Shown: positions 52,867-62,482, numbered from the stretch's first letter. The stretch: 64,000 nt of DNA from Butyrivibrio sp. LC3010 (GCF_000424385.1 NZ_AUJU01000008.1:111653-175652); one strand, 5' to 3'. The notes: generated by a model not told the origin, from the sequence alone. Numbers and translations are program-made.

Positions 52867-54705
52867 ATGATGATCAAAGAAAAAAACAATACGGGATTAT
52901 ATTCTTTCAAAAGCAGGTTAAGGAGCTTTTTTTATCTTCTCTTAGGAGTGGTTATAGTTGCCATGTCAATATATGTGGGGCTGTTTACTTACACGCTTCA
53001 GCAGCGTACCTACAGAGATGTTATGCAGCTTCTTTCCTTATATAATGAGCAAACCAGTTCAAACCTTAAGAGCGTTGACTACTATCTTATGGAGCTCTCA
53101 AATTACAGCACGGACATATCTTCAGTAGCACTTCTTGATGATATAAGCGATAACTATAACAGTATTATTCGAATATCACAGATGTTTGAATTTAACTTAA
53201 GATCATTTCCTACCATAAAGGGTATGTACGCATATTTCCCCAGAAGTAAGAGGTGGGTTGGTTACAGTAATTCATCGGATTCAAGAATATCCCTGCAGCC
53301 TTATTTAAAGGAACAGTTTCAGAATGAGGAAATTCTTGCAGACATCAAAAATACAAATGGCTTAAAATGGATTCCATATAATTATGAAGATAATACCTAT
53401 CTGGTTAAAACATTTTTTTATGACAACAGTATGGTCGGCGCATGGACTGATCTTAAGACTCTCGCTTCTTCACTTCGAAGTCTAAAGGACATGGATGCCC
53501 TTATTCTTTTTACAGATAAGACAGGGGATATTGTCAGCATAGAAAGTCCCTACTCAGAGGCAAAGGAACTCATAAATGATATTTCAGATTACAGAGAAAA
53601 CATAAAGCTTCCGGTAAATGAATCATTAAACTCCTACTCTGTAATAACGGTTGCAGGAAAAAGCTATATGGTCACAACTGCTGAACTTGAGTATTGTGAC
53701 TACTTTATTACTGCTATGATACCCATGAGAAAAATCATTTCAAGTACAGATATTTTCTGGGGTTATGCAATCATGTTTATCCTGATCCTCCTTATGGCAT
53801 TTTCAGTTATTGTTTACTTTTTCAACAGACTTATCCATAGAACCATGAGTATGATGACTACCATGAATAATGCCATAATTGCAGGCGAACCGGAGCACAG
53901 AATCGATATATCAAATGAAAAATGTGTAGAAGTTCTTGAGGTTGCAACAACCTACAACAAAATGGTCGATCATATCCAGAAGCTTAAAGTAGACGTTTAT
54001 GAGGAAGGACTGCAAAAGAAGAATTTCCAATTATTCTTTTTACGTTCTCAGGTTGCACCGCATTTCCTGATCAACTGCCTTAATATGATAACTTATCTTG
54101 CAGATGGCTCACCTGAAAATACTGCTGTGCTTCGGAAGATGATAGAAACCTTATCAAAACATCTGCGCTACACACTTGGCACGGACGAGCAGGTTCCTAT
54201 TTCAAAAGAGTTGGAGTTTCTTGATAATTATGTAGAACTTACAAAGCTTCGTTTTCCGGGCTGTATTATTTATGAAAAGAGCATTGATGAAAGCTCCCTC
54301 AATGCCGCCATATTCCCGGTAATGCTTATCATGTTTATGGAAAATACTTTTAAGCATAATCTTGTAATGGGCGAGCAGCTTAAGGTAATTGACAAGATTG
54401 ATGTATATGAAAATGATGGAAACAAAAGGCTTCATATCACACATATTGATTCCGGTGAAGGTTTTGATGATGCATTCTTAGAGGATTTTAAGAAAAATCA
54501 TGCCACAACTATTAAAAAAGCTGATGGTTCTAATATCGGAATTAATAATGTAATCCACAGGCTTCAGCTCTACTACGGTGAGACAGCTTCCATGAACCTG
54601 ACCAATGAACCGGGTATGGGTGCACGGATTGATATTGATATTCCATATGTAGAGTTTCAGGAAAGCAAAAACAAAAAAGAAACTGTTCACGGAATAATAT
54701 CTTAA
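52867..54705 (+). CDS. yesM: YesM-type sensor histidine kinase
   Basis: A 612-residue kinase. A first membrane helix (about 19-42), an extracytoplasmic sensor (about 43-295), a second helix (about 297-320) and HAMP (about 325-375) precede a His_kinase domain with the acceptor His in QVAPHFLINCLN and a HATPase domain (MFMENTFKHN, SNIGINNVIHRL). YesM/YesN pairs sense carbohydrates next to LplABC-type importers. The start site is weak, with no evident Shine-Dalgarno before the tandem ATGs. Confidence 0.92.
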   Translation: MMIKEKNNTGLYSFKSRLRSFFYLLLGVVIVAMSIYVGLFTYTLQQRTYRDVMQLLSLYNEQTSSNLKSVDYYLMELSNYSTDISSVALLDDISDNYNSIIRISQMFEFNLRSFPTIKGMYAYFPRSKRWVGYSNSSDSRISLQPYLKEQFQNEEILADIKNTNGLKWIPYNYEDNTYLVKTFFYDNSMVGAWTDLKTLASSLRSLKDMDALILFTDKTGDIVSIESPYSEAKELINDISDYRENIKLPVNESLNSYSVITVAGKSYMVTTAELEYCDYFITAMIPMRKIISSTDIFWGYAIMFILILLMAFSVIVYFFNRLIHRTMSMMTTMNNAIIAGEPEHRIDISNEKCVEVLEVATTYNKMVDHIQKLKVDVYEEGLQKKNFQLFFLRSQVAPHFLINCLNMITYLADGSPENTAVLRKMIETLSKHLRYTLGTDEQVPISKELEFLDNYVELTKLRFPGCIIYEKSIDESSLNAAIFPVMLIMFMENTFKHNLVMGEQLKVIDKIDVYENDGNKRLHITHIDSGEGFDDAFLEDFKKNHATTIKKADGSNIGINNVIHRLQLYYGETASMNLTNEPGMGARIDIDIPYVEFQESKNKKETVHGIIS

Positions 54706-54743
54706 ATTATAGTAAATACGCATTGTAATTAACGGAGATCAAA

Positions 54744-56306
54744 ATGACCTTACTTATTGTTGATGATGAATTTTTACTGGTTCAGGGTGTAAAAAAGACA
54801 ATTGACTGGAACGCCCTTGGTATCACTGAAGTTTATGAGGCATATAGCGCAGATCAGGCAAGAGCAGTCTATGAGGAGCATCAGATAGACATTCTCTTAT
54901 CTGATGTGGAGATGCCAAGAGAAAACGGACTTTCACTTATTCACTGGGTAAAAGAAAACGGCTACAACTCCGTAAACATTCTTCTTACAGGTCATGCAAA
55001 TTTTGACTATGCAAGAGAAGGCATATCCCTGCAGATCCTGGACTATGTACTAAAGCCCATCGAACAGGATTCACTTACTAAAGTTCTTAAAAAGGCTGTT
55101 GAAGAAGTGCTTTCCATCAAAGAAGAACGGGCTGCAAAAATCGCCCAGGCTGCAGATGATCTGTGGCAATATCTCTTCGATGGGACACTGTCTCCTGACC
55201 CCGATTCAATCGCAGAATATATAGATAATAATTTTCTTCCTGACGGGATCGCGGACCGCTCCTACTACTATGCCTATCTTCAGGTCCATTCCCCTGACGA
55301 TGCCTTTTCAGTCCTTCCCGTTAAAAGCATTGTAGGTGAACTTTTTACGGAGCATTTTAATATCACTATAGTGGACAGAAGCTGTTTTATGCTCAGCATC
55401 TGTCTCCCCATAAATGCAGCTGCTGATTACGAAAAAGGCATTGTTTCAAGATTATCCAATGTAACTGAAAGGCTAAGTAAATCTTATCCTAATTGTAAGT
55501 TCCTGTTCTATTCCTTTGCAGATGCCCCGCTATCTGCGGCTCCCTATGCATATGAGCTGCTTGCCCAATATTCAAAGAGCATCATTTCCTCAGAGAGCAA
55601 AGTGATATCTATCATGAATCCCGAACTCTCAAATATATCTGCCAAAACCAGGGAACATAGCGAAAGAATAGAAGTTGAAAAATGGGAACAGCTTTTATCC
55701 GAGGGTCGATGTGATGATGTTCTTCTGAGTATCAAAGGACTTCTAATGCAGACGGATACCACATTTTCGTCAGGTTTTCTTCGGTCGATTTACTATGGGC
55801 TTTTGTCTGCTGTATTTGCAGTGCTGTCTCAGAAAAACTGCTCTCCTACCCGCATTTCAACGGAAATGGCAAGGACAGCTGATCCAAGAAGCATTACCTC
55901 TTCTGTAAACGGTCTTATTAATTGGGCCAAGTCTCTGCTCAGGACTTTTTCAGATGTAACAGCTGATAGTGGAAATGAGGAAAACACTGTACTGCAGATC
56001 AAGCAGTTTATTAAGGATCATTTATCAGATGCAGATCTTTCAAGAACGACCATTGCTGAGGCGGTACATATTTCGCCTGACTATCTCTCTTACTTTTTCC
56101 ATAAGGAATCAGGGGAAGTTCTGTCATCCTATGTAAATGGAGAAAGGATTGCAGCTGCGAAAAAGCTCCTCATAAATTCACAGGCTTCCTCACAGGAGAT
56201 TGCTGAAAAGACAGGATTCTCAAATGTATCTTACTTCCATAAACAATTCAAAAAAGCAACCGGGCTGACCCCCAATGCCTATCGGTCCGAATTCAAAAAT
56301 AAGTGA
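54744..56306 (+). CDS. yesN: YesN-type response regulator, AraC HTH output
   Basis: A 520-residue regulator: receiver domain (about 1-122; VDDEFL, acceptor Asp in LLSDVEMPRENG), a long linker domain of about 270 residues, and a C-terminal AraC HTH (about 415-520; FSNVSYFHKQFKKATGLTP). It follows yesM by 38 bp with its own GGAG. It should activate the divergent ABC operon and perhaps the glycosidases nearby. Confidence 0.93.
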   Translation: MTLLIVDDEFLLVQGVKKTIDWNALGITEVYEAYSADQARAVYEEHQIDILLSDVEMPRENGLSLIHWVKENGYNSVNILLTGHANFDYAREGISLQILDYVLKPIEQDSLTKVLKKAVEEVLSIKEERAAKIAQAADDLWQYLFDGTLSPDPDSIAEYIDNNFLPDGIADRSYYYAYLQVHSPDDAFSVLPVKSIVGELFTEHFNITIVDRSCFMLSICLPINAAADYEKGIVSRLSNVTERLSKSYPNCKFLFYSFADAPLSAAPYAYELLAQYSKSIISSESKVISIMNPELSNISAKTREHSERIEVEKWEQLLSEGRCDDVLLSIKGLLMQTDTTFSSGFLRSIYYGLLSAVFAVLSQKNCSPTRISTEMARTADPRSITSSVNGLINWAKSLLRTFSDVTADSGNEENTVLQIKQFIKDHLSDADLSRTTIAEAVHISPDYLSYFFHKESGEVLSSYVNGERIAAAKKLLINSQASSQEIAEKTGFSNVSYFHKQFKKATGLTPNAYRSEFKNK

Positions 56307-56315
56307 TAATAGGAC

Positions 56316-56393
56316 GCCCCGGAATATATATATGACTTCACCCTCGTTGCAAAAAACGCATAATCGGTTGAAGTCATATATATATTCCGGGGC
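56316..56393. other. 25-bp perfect stem-loop between convergent genes
   Basis: Arms 56316-56340 and 56369-56393 are perfect inverted repeats (GCCCCGGAATATATATATGA ... ) around a 28-base loop that holds a small inner stem. No T run follows directly, so it is not a standard terminator; it may still end yesN transcription or be a small mobile palindrome. Confidence 0.8.
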
Positions 56394-56538
56394 TGTATTT
56401 TGGTTACATTTAATATGTTTTTTTGAATTCATTCTGCGGTCTCAAAGAAGAATAGTCTACTAATTTCAGATATTTATTTTGAGACTGTGTTTTGGTTACA
56501 TTTAATATGTTTTTTTGAATTCATTCCGCGGTCTCAAA
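56393..56538. repeat. 54-bp direct repeats
   Basis: Units at 56393-56446 and 56485-56538 differ at two positions (52 of 54 identical, period 92). Each ends in GGTCTCAAA, and TTTTGAGAC lies before the second, so the repeats are linked by an inverted GAGAC/GTCTC pair. No coding frame. Confidence 0.85.
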
Positions 56539-56560
56539 AATGAATAATCTACTTATGTCA

Positions 56561-59257
56561 TTAGTAGATTGTTACGTCGCCAATTATTCCTGCGGGGCTG
56601 ACGATTTTGATGTCGGGACCAAGGAAGCCTGCGCCACCTGTAATCTTGTTTACAAGGCGCTCCAAGGTTGTTCTTACTTCAATCCTTAAGTGGTTCTCCC
56701 CATCCTTTACTTTGCCTGCAATTTCAAACAGATACGGCGGGCAAAGAGCACTTCCTGCATATTCGTCATTTATCCATACTTCTGCCGCTTCAAAGGCATC
56801 CTCAAGAACAAGATAATTATCTTCATTTTTTCCGTCAAAGCTTATTTCATATCTGATAATTCCGGAAAAATCAGGATCATGCTCAAGGATATTACTAAGC
56901 TCTTCCATCTTTATTTCATCCTTGAAATCAGGATAGTTTTCATTATCAGTAAAGCTTACTGTCCAGGTTCCTGAAATGTTTCTGCCCTCATTTGCGCACT
57001 TAGGCAAAGTCACTGCAATTTCTTTTACCTCTTCATCATTTTCAGGAACAACAACAATAATCATTTCATAGGGTTTCAGAGTAATATTTAATGTAATGTT
57101 GTCATCGCAATTGTAATCAGCAGAGATGATACGGTTCTTCATGGCATCATAGATGTAGGGTGTGCCATTTGCGGGAATTTCTACATCTCCCTCGAATTTT
57201 TCATAAATGCTTTCATTAGATATAAGGAAAACTTTTTCAGCCCCTCTGTCATAATGATATATTCTTAGGTTTTTAGATCTGCCCTTATTTATTCTTCCAT
57301 TAGCAATTCCAAGTGTTCTTACCTTGTCTGCTAAATCCGGAAGAGGTACAATCTCCAGTCCTTTAATCAGTGCTTTTGCATCTTTATCATCGGATGACGC
57401 ACTGTTATTTTGCGGTGCAAAGTCTGCAATAAGAACATTAAATTCTTTGTCCTTTGCATCCTCAAGGAATGACATAACGCTTTCAGGAAGATATTCTGCT
57501 CCGGGAATTATAAGTGTCTTAAACAGATGTCCATTGATATGCAGTCCCTCTTTATCAAGAATTGGAGCATATTCGCCTCCCATTACCAACGCATCAGCAG
57601 GAATTACATCAAAATCTATCTGCGCTTCGTCGAGTTTTCTTGCTACCTTCACAGCATCCATGTACTTCATTCCGGACCACTCAGTTTCGGCGTGATATAA
57701 TACTGCAACTTCTGCTAAGTGTTTTCCTCCGCTAATGAGGTGAGATACTCTGTTGGCATATTTCATAAGCTCTCCAAAGGGCTTATAGAGCGGATTTTTA
57801 CCATGAGCATAAAAATGAGGCGGGCAATCAAAATCCGGGAAATCCTTGGGGCTAAAGGCATGTGGTACATAATGATTAACGCCTCTTACAAGGAAATGAT
57901 CAAGCTCATATTTCATAAGCCTTGTACCTTCTTCCCAGCCATAGGCACCAAATATCTCACACATGGTATTACCATGCTTCTTAGGATCAAGGTCAGCAAG
58001 AGATGTGCCAAGTCTTCCCAAAATGTGATGATAGAACTCTCCATCTGAACCAAGTCCCAAAAGTCCTTTGTGACTGATATCTGCTCCGCCCTCAGTAACC
58101 TGTCCTCCGATGTTATCTATTCCAGCCCAGTCCTGACCCCAAAGAGCCCTGAAATAATGCCCCTGAGAAGAACCAAGCTTTGTACTGTTGTCGTTATCTT
58201 CGACAATGTGTCCTATATATTGAACATTATGTTCTCTGCACCATTCACCGAGCTGCTCTCCGAAATTTTTCTTGCAGAGCCTGCTGACAATATCCATAAA
58301 GCCTACACGCACATCTGCCGTAAACTCACCGCTTCCAACATTCATCCAAAGTGCCGGAATAAGCCTTCTGTAATCAGCACCAAATCTATTTTCCATTTCT
58401 TCAGGCATCTCTTCGCTCCAGGGAAGAGGCATATTCTGATTGCCAATGGCTGAATCACTTCCGCTGTAACCTGACACATTTCCAATCTCCGGCTCATCAG
58501 AGAAAAATCCCAGGATAGTTTTTCCAAACTCTTCCTTATAGTGCGCATAATGGGGCTCATAGCAGGCATCAATCTGAATTCTGCAGGACTTCTTGCTAAG
58601 GAAGTTAACATAGCCATCTCTTCCGCCGCCATTATGAGTAGAGTAAATTACAAATACTCTAAAGACGCCGCCGGGTACATCCCATGAAAGCTTACCATCC
58701 TTAACCATGTCAGTAAGATCCAGCAGTGAATCGTCAAGATGATAAATATCATTTTCCTTGCCATCAAGTCTTGATGCTATAACAGCAAAGAGCTCGTCAT
58801 CATCAAACTTTCTTTTTTCGCCGCCACCAAAAATGTCAGGCGCTGCAAAGGGGCTGTCATAGTGCTTTGCCGCTTTTGCAACATCCAGGGTAACCTGCTT
58901 TTTAGGTCCTGCCACGTCAAAGCAGGCATATTTAAGAAATTGCTTACAAAGAGAAGGATCCGCATCTGCCATCTTTCCTGCTGCCTGTCCGCTCGGGAAA
59001 TGAGCATCATCAAGAATCCAAAGCTTCATATCAAGCTTTTTGGCTTCATCAAGAATTATATCCACATCATGAAACCAGCCATCACCTGCGTAGTCAGGAT
59101 GCGGTCTGGCCTCCAGACATATCTCCTTCATATTTGCATCATGAATTACATTAACATATTTTCTTAAAGTAGCTTCGTCCTCTCCATGCTGCCAAAAAAA
59201 CGGAAGAACGTAGTTACCATTTTGTTCCCTAATACAATCCAAAACTGCTAAATCCAT
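56561..59257 (-). CDS. GH106-like glycoside hydrolase (alpha-L-rhamnosidase type)
   Basis: An 898-residue cytoplasmic enzyme with an N-terminal barrel (about 1-430) and a long linker domain. A C-terminal galactose-binding-like beta-sandwich follows (about 755-898; SGTWTVSF, FEAAEVWIN, CPPYLFEI). WILDDAHFPSGQAAG near residue 73 resembles the GH106 D-E-x-x-W/F-PSG-x-A-G signature, and GFFSDEPEIGN and GHIVEDND supply candidate catalytic glutamates. GH106 members are alpha-L-rhamnosidases, including those for rhamnogalacturonan-II. ATG 59257 follows GGAGG by five bases. The family call rests on motif memory and needs a profile search; another barrel family with the same layout is possible. Confidence 0.65.
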   Translation of the reverse strand: MDLAVLDCIREQNGNYVLPFFWQHGEDEATLRKYVNVIHDANMKEICLEARPHPDYAGDGWFHDVDIILDEAKKLDMKLWILDDAHFPSGQAAGKMADADPSLCKQFLKYACFDVAGPKKQVTLDVAKAAKHYDSPFAAPDIFGGGEKRKFDDDELFAVIASRLDGKENDIYHLDDSLLDLTDMVKDGKLSWDVPGGVFRVFVIYSTHNGGGRDGYVNFLSKKSCRIQIDACYEPHYAHYKEEFGKTILGFFSDEPEIGNVSGYSGSDSAIGNQNMPLPWSEEMPEEMENRFGADYRRLIPALWMNVGSGEFTADVRVGFMDIVSRLCKKNFGEQLGEWCREHNVQYIGHIVEDNDNSTKLGSSQGHYFRALWGQDWAGIDNIGGQVTEGGADISHKGLLGLGSDGEFYHHILGRLGTSLADLDPKKHGNTMCEIFGAYGWEEGTRLMKYELDHFLVRGVNHYVPHAFSPKDFPDFDCPPHFYAHGKNPLYKPFGELMKYANRVSHLISGGKHLAEVAVLYHAETEWSGMKYMDAVKVARKLDEAQIDFDVIPADALVMGGEYAPILDKEGLHINGHLFKTLIIPGAEYLPESVMSFLEDAKDKEFNVLIADFAPQNNSASSDDKDAKALIKGLEIVPLPDLADKVRTLGIANGRINKGRSKNLRIYHYDRGAEKVFLISNESIYEKFEGDVEIPANGTPYIYDAMKNRIISADYNCDDNITLNITLKPYEMIIVVVPENDEEVKEIAVTLPKCANEGRNISGTWTVSFTDNENYPDFKDEIKMEELSNILEHDPDFSGIIRYEISFDGKNEDNYLVLEDAFEAAEVWINDEYAGSALCPPYLFEIAGKVKDGENHLRIEVRTTLERLVNKITGGAGFLGPDIKIVSPAGIIGDVTIY

Positions 59258-59278
59258 ATTATCCTCCAATCGTAATAT

Positions 59279-59353
59279 CACTAAGCTCGTAAAAAATCTC
59301 GCCAAGTGGACTTGCATGGCTCGCACTAAGCTCGTGAAAAACCTCGCTAAGTG
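59279..59353. repeat. CACTAAG-type palindromic repeats, copies B and C
   Basis: Two 30-bp units (59279-59308 and 59324-59353) start CACTAAGCTCGT and end CTCGCCAAGTG or CTCGCTAAGTG, 45 bp apart. They match copy A at 49103-49131. Confidence 0.75.
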
Positions 59354-59361
59354 CTCTGCTC

Positions 59362-59426
59362 AAAATAAAAATGCTATACCCGGTTGATGAATACAGTATT
59401 CCATCATCAACGTGAAGTATAGCATT
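59362..59426 (-). terminator. Terminator of the Ltp-repeat gene
   Basis: Long two-part stem: AATGCTATAC (59370-59379) with GTATAGCATT (59417-59426), inner GTTGATGA with TCATCAAC. On the minus strand it is followed by TTTTATTTT. Confidence 0.8.
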
Positions 59427-59501
59427 TAAGTATTTCTAATTCATTGCACTTTTTTTAGAAATAATTGTATTTTTTTTAGATATAAACAACAATACTTAAG
59501 T

Positions 59502-60524
59502 CTAATATCCAAGAGCGTTTGCAGCATATTCTGCTTCACTCTGAGTAAATTCATTACCAACCACAAGCTGGTTAATCAGCTCTTCTCTTGTATATTTGCT
59601 GGAAAGGCTAAGGTAAAGCTCAGCTTCCTTTTTTGCCATCTCATTCCAATCGACTAAGTTATTCTGCTCTATATAATTAACAGCGTATTCAGCTTCTTCA
59701 CGGGTATAGTGTGAAGAATACTCTCCTGATAACATTCTTAAAAGCTCTGCTCTTGAAAAGGATGTATCCTCAGCAAGAGTCTTTGCCCATCTGGCAGCCT
59801 CTTCCTTAAAGTTTACAAGTCCCGCGTTCTCCATATATTCAACTGCTGCGGTAGCTTCGCTCTCTGAAAAACCATAGTACTCTTCCTGCATTGTCTCGAT
59901 AAGCTCTGTCTTTGAATAAGGAATTGAAGTAAGAAGCTGTGAGGCTCTTCTTACAGCCTCTTTTTCAGGAATTGTAAGATCATCGATATTCGTTACAGTG
60001 GTCTTATTATCAGTCTGAACCTCTTCAGAGGAAGGTTCTTCTACTGTTGTATCTTCAACAAGATCAATATCCGGATCACTTGGCACCTCAGTTACAATCG
60101 GAGCTGTAGGCTCGGTATGAATGTTTGCCACACCGCTTGTAAATCCCAAAGCTGCTATACCGATAATTGCAGCAGCTATTCCACCTGCAACATAAACGGC
60201 ACGTTTTCTGTTTTTTTCGTTAACCATTTCCTGTTGAAAATCATACATGCCTGAAGCATTTGATACATCGAATTTAGGAATCGAAGTATCAAACTGAAGA
60301 GTACTGCTTTGTGCATCCGCATAGGTTGATGCAGTTTCTACAGTTTTTCTTTCATCCTTTTTAGCAGTTTCCTCTTTTTCCATATAGGCTACTGCCATTC
60401 CCCCGTTATTAGCGTTTGATGTAAGCTCTGCCCCGCAATGTGTACAGAATCTTGCGGCCATGCCATTATCACTGTAAATTTCCATCCCGCATTTAGGACA
60501 TTTTCCAACATAAAATCTCTCCAT
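59502..60524 (-). CDS. Zinc-ribbon membrane protein with three Ltp repeats
   Basis: A 340-residue protein. An N-terminal zinc ribbon (CPKCGMEIYSDNG then CTHCG, residues 9-33) is followed by a linker and a single membrane helix (about 134-155, VAGGIAAAIIGIAALGF). An acidic Ser/Thr-rich stretch leads to three repeats of about 48 residues (about 195-340; ASQLLTSIPYSKTELIETM is the first) of the host cell surface-exposed lipoprotein (Ltp) type. Ltp repeats in phage proteins block DNA injection (superinfection exclusion), but chromosomal zinc-ribbon versions are common in Firmicutes and of unknown role. GAGGG precedes the ATG. Confidence 0.85.
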   Translation of the reverse strand: MERFYVGKCPKCGMEIYSDNGMAARFCTHCGAELTSNANNGGMAVAYMEKEETAKKDERKTVETASTYADAQSSTLQFDTSIPKFDVSNASGMYDFQQEMVNEKNRKRAVYVAGGIAAAIIGIAALGFTSGVANIHTEPTAPIVTEVPSDPDIDLVEDTTVEEPSSEEVQTDNKTTVTNIDDLTIPEKEAVRRASQLLTSIPYSKTELIETMQEEYYGFSESEATAAVEYMENAGLVNFKEEAARWAKTLAEDTSFSRAELLRMLSGEYSSHYTREEAEYAVNYIEQNNLVDWNEMAKKEAELYLSLSSKYTREELINQLVVGNEFTQSEAEYAANALGY

Positions 60525-60811
60525 ACTTCCCTCTTTCCATAACCTTCCTGTAATGACACATTCCCGATTAACTAAAATCTGAATGTGTTAGCCCTGACAT
60601 AAAAACTAATAAGTGCCAGTAAGGTCATTTAAACTTTTATCAAAAGAAAGTTTATCACAAAGCTCTATTCATGGAAATGTCCAAATGCTCTGCTTACGCC
60701 TATTTAATTCATTCACACTTACAAAATGCAAAGATTTTTAAGTCTGTCAGCCATAGTAATTTACTGCATAAAGCTGCGTATCAGACATCAAACTTCTCTA
60801 TAGAAGATCTT

Positions 60812-62041
60812 TTATAATCCTCTTCCGTTTTCTCTTGCAATTTTAGCCAGGTCTTCGTATTCCCTCTTTTCACGGCTGACACCATAACCTGATACCTGTT
60901 TTACTCTGATGTCTCCGTCTTTAGTATGTACAACCTTCTCTTCTCTGTTAAGGATATATCTGTTGCAGATACTCTCACGAATACCTATTGTTGTAGTATA
61001 TTTGAAAATCTTTTTTACAAATTCTTCCTTAAGACTCTCTTTGCAAAGGACTGTCAACATGGTTCCTGGACGGTTTTTCTTCATCCCTATAGGAGTAGTG
61101 AAAACATCAGCTGCTCCCTCATCCATAAGCTGTTCTGTTGCAAAACCTATAGCCTCAGGTGTCATATCATCAAGATTGCAAACAAGCTCAACGATAGTAT
61201 CTGTTGATGCGCTTTCACCGCCAAGCATAGCCCTTACGCAGTTTGCCTGAGGAAAATCCTTCCTGCCCATTCCGTAGCCAATCTTATCAACACTCATAAC
61301 AGGCTGTGGCCCGAATCCTTTTGCAAAATATTTGATAAGTGCTGCACCTGTAGGTGTGCATAACTCACCTCTTATATCTGCACTGTAGCTTGGTACTCCA
61401 CTAAGAATATATGCTGTTGCAGGAGCAGGAACCGGCAAAATTCCATGGGCACATTTTACCTGTCCGCTACCAACATGTATCGGTGAAGCAACTACATTAT
61501 CAGGATTTAAGATGCGCATGATAAGGCATGTAGCAGCTATGTCTGCAACAGCATCCATGCTTCCAACCTCATGGAAATGAATCTCAGAAACATCTTTCCC
61601 ATGGACTTTACCTTCTGCCTCAGCTATCAGCTTATAAACATTCAGAATATCTTTCTTAACTATAGCATCAGTAGTCAGAGTATTAACTATATCTTCAATA
61701 TCCTTCATGCTTCTGTGTACATGATGGTGATGATGATCGTGGTCATGGTCATAATGATGGTCATGCTCATGATCGTGGTCATGATGATGCTCGTGATCGT
61801 GGTCATGATACATGCCATCCACATCTTCACTTATCTCTTCTTCGCCGTTGACCTTAACTTCAAGATGGCTGCCTATGATTCCACATTTTTCACTTTTAGT
61901 AAGCGAATAAGTGACACCCGGAACTCCCATGTTCTCAAGTCTTTTCACAACATCATCTCGATTTTCACACAACTCTAAAAGTGCCGCAGACAGCATATCC
62001 CCGGCAACGCCCATTTTGCATTCAATGTATAGTGTACTCAT
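60812..62041 (-). CDS. larC: LarC, nickel-pincer cofactor biosynthesis protein
   Basis: A 409-residue LarC, the CTP-dependent cyclometallase that inserts nickel into the pincer cofactor of lactate racemase and relatives. The N-terminal YIECKMGVAGDMLSAAL and the central HFHEVGSMDAVADI and GELCTPTGAALIKYF motifs fit. A His/Asp-rich segment of about 35 residues (about 78-110, repeated HDHDH) can bind nickel. In Lactobacillus, larC is split and needs a frameshift; here both parts are in one frame to the normal end. No larA, larB or larE is in the window. ATG with AAAGGA nine bases upstream. The 287-bp gap to the Ltp gene shows no gene. Confidence 0.93.
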   Translation of the reverse strand: MSTLYIECKMGVAGDMLSAALLELCENRDDVVKRLENMGVPGVTYSLTKSEKCGIIGSHLEVKVNGEEEISEDVDGMYHDHDHEHHHDHDHEHDHHYDHDHDHHHHHVHRSMKDIEDIVNTLTTDAIVKKDILNVYKLIAEAEGKVHGKDVSEIHFHEVGSMDAVADIAATCLIMRILNPDNVVASPIHVGSGQVKCAHGILPVPAPATAYILSGVPSYSADIRGELCTPTGAALIKYFAKGFGPQPVMSVDKIGYGMGRKDFPQANCVRAMLGGESASTDTIVELVCNLDDMTPEAIGFATEQLMDEGAADVFTTPIGMKKNRPGTMLTVLCKESLKEEFVKKIFKYTTTIGIRESICNRYILNREEKVVHTKDGDIRVKQVSGYGVSREKREYEDLAKIARENGRGL

Positions 62042-62219
62042 CTATGAATCCTTTCCTTATACCAATGCATTAAATAATGCAGACGGCAAAATAACCCTAT
62101 GACACTGCAGTTGAAACAATCATTTTGAGCAATCTAATTGTATCACATTTATTATCAACTACTAAGGAAAAAATTGCAATGCTTTTATATAGAATTATTT
62201 ATGCGTTACTGTTCACACC

Positions 62220-62237
62220 CAATGTCATTAACTTTAG
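62220..62237 (+). repeat. Left inverted repeat of the IS
   Basis: CAATGTCATTAACTTTAG. A similar TTAACTTTAGCATG word occurs again at 62270. Confidence 0.7.
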
Positions 62238-62482
62238 AATGAATTAACCAACGCCAAAGATATGTTCGGTTAACTTTAGCATGATACATCATCAATAAGT
62301 TCCGAAAGCCAAGCTATTGCACTACCCTCAGCATAATTTATCGCTATAGAAATATTATTATACTGCACATTGACAATTGACAAGCATGACAAAAAGACGA
62401 AATCACCTAATGTTAATAGAGAGGTGCCTTCATCAGTATAAATGTTGTATGATTGTATATGGAAATGGTGGAACTCTATTGT

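Noticed and set aside
61714..61815. Repeated GATGGTCATG-like DNA
   Set aside because: It is the coding sequence of the His/Asp-rich segment of LarC, not a separate repeat element.
60812..62041. Programmed frameshift in larC
   Set aside because: The frame is continuous through both conserved halves.
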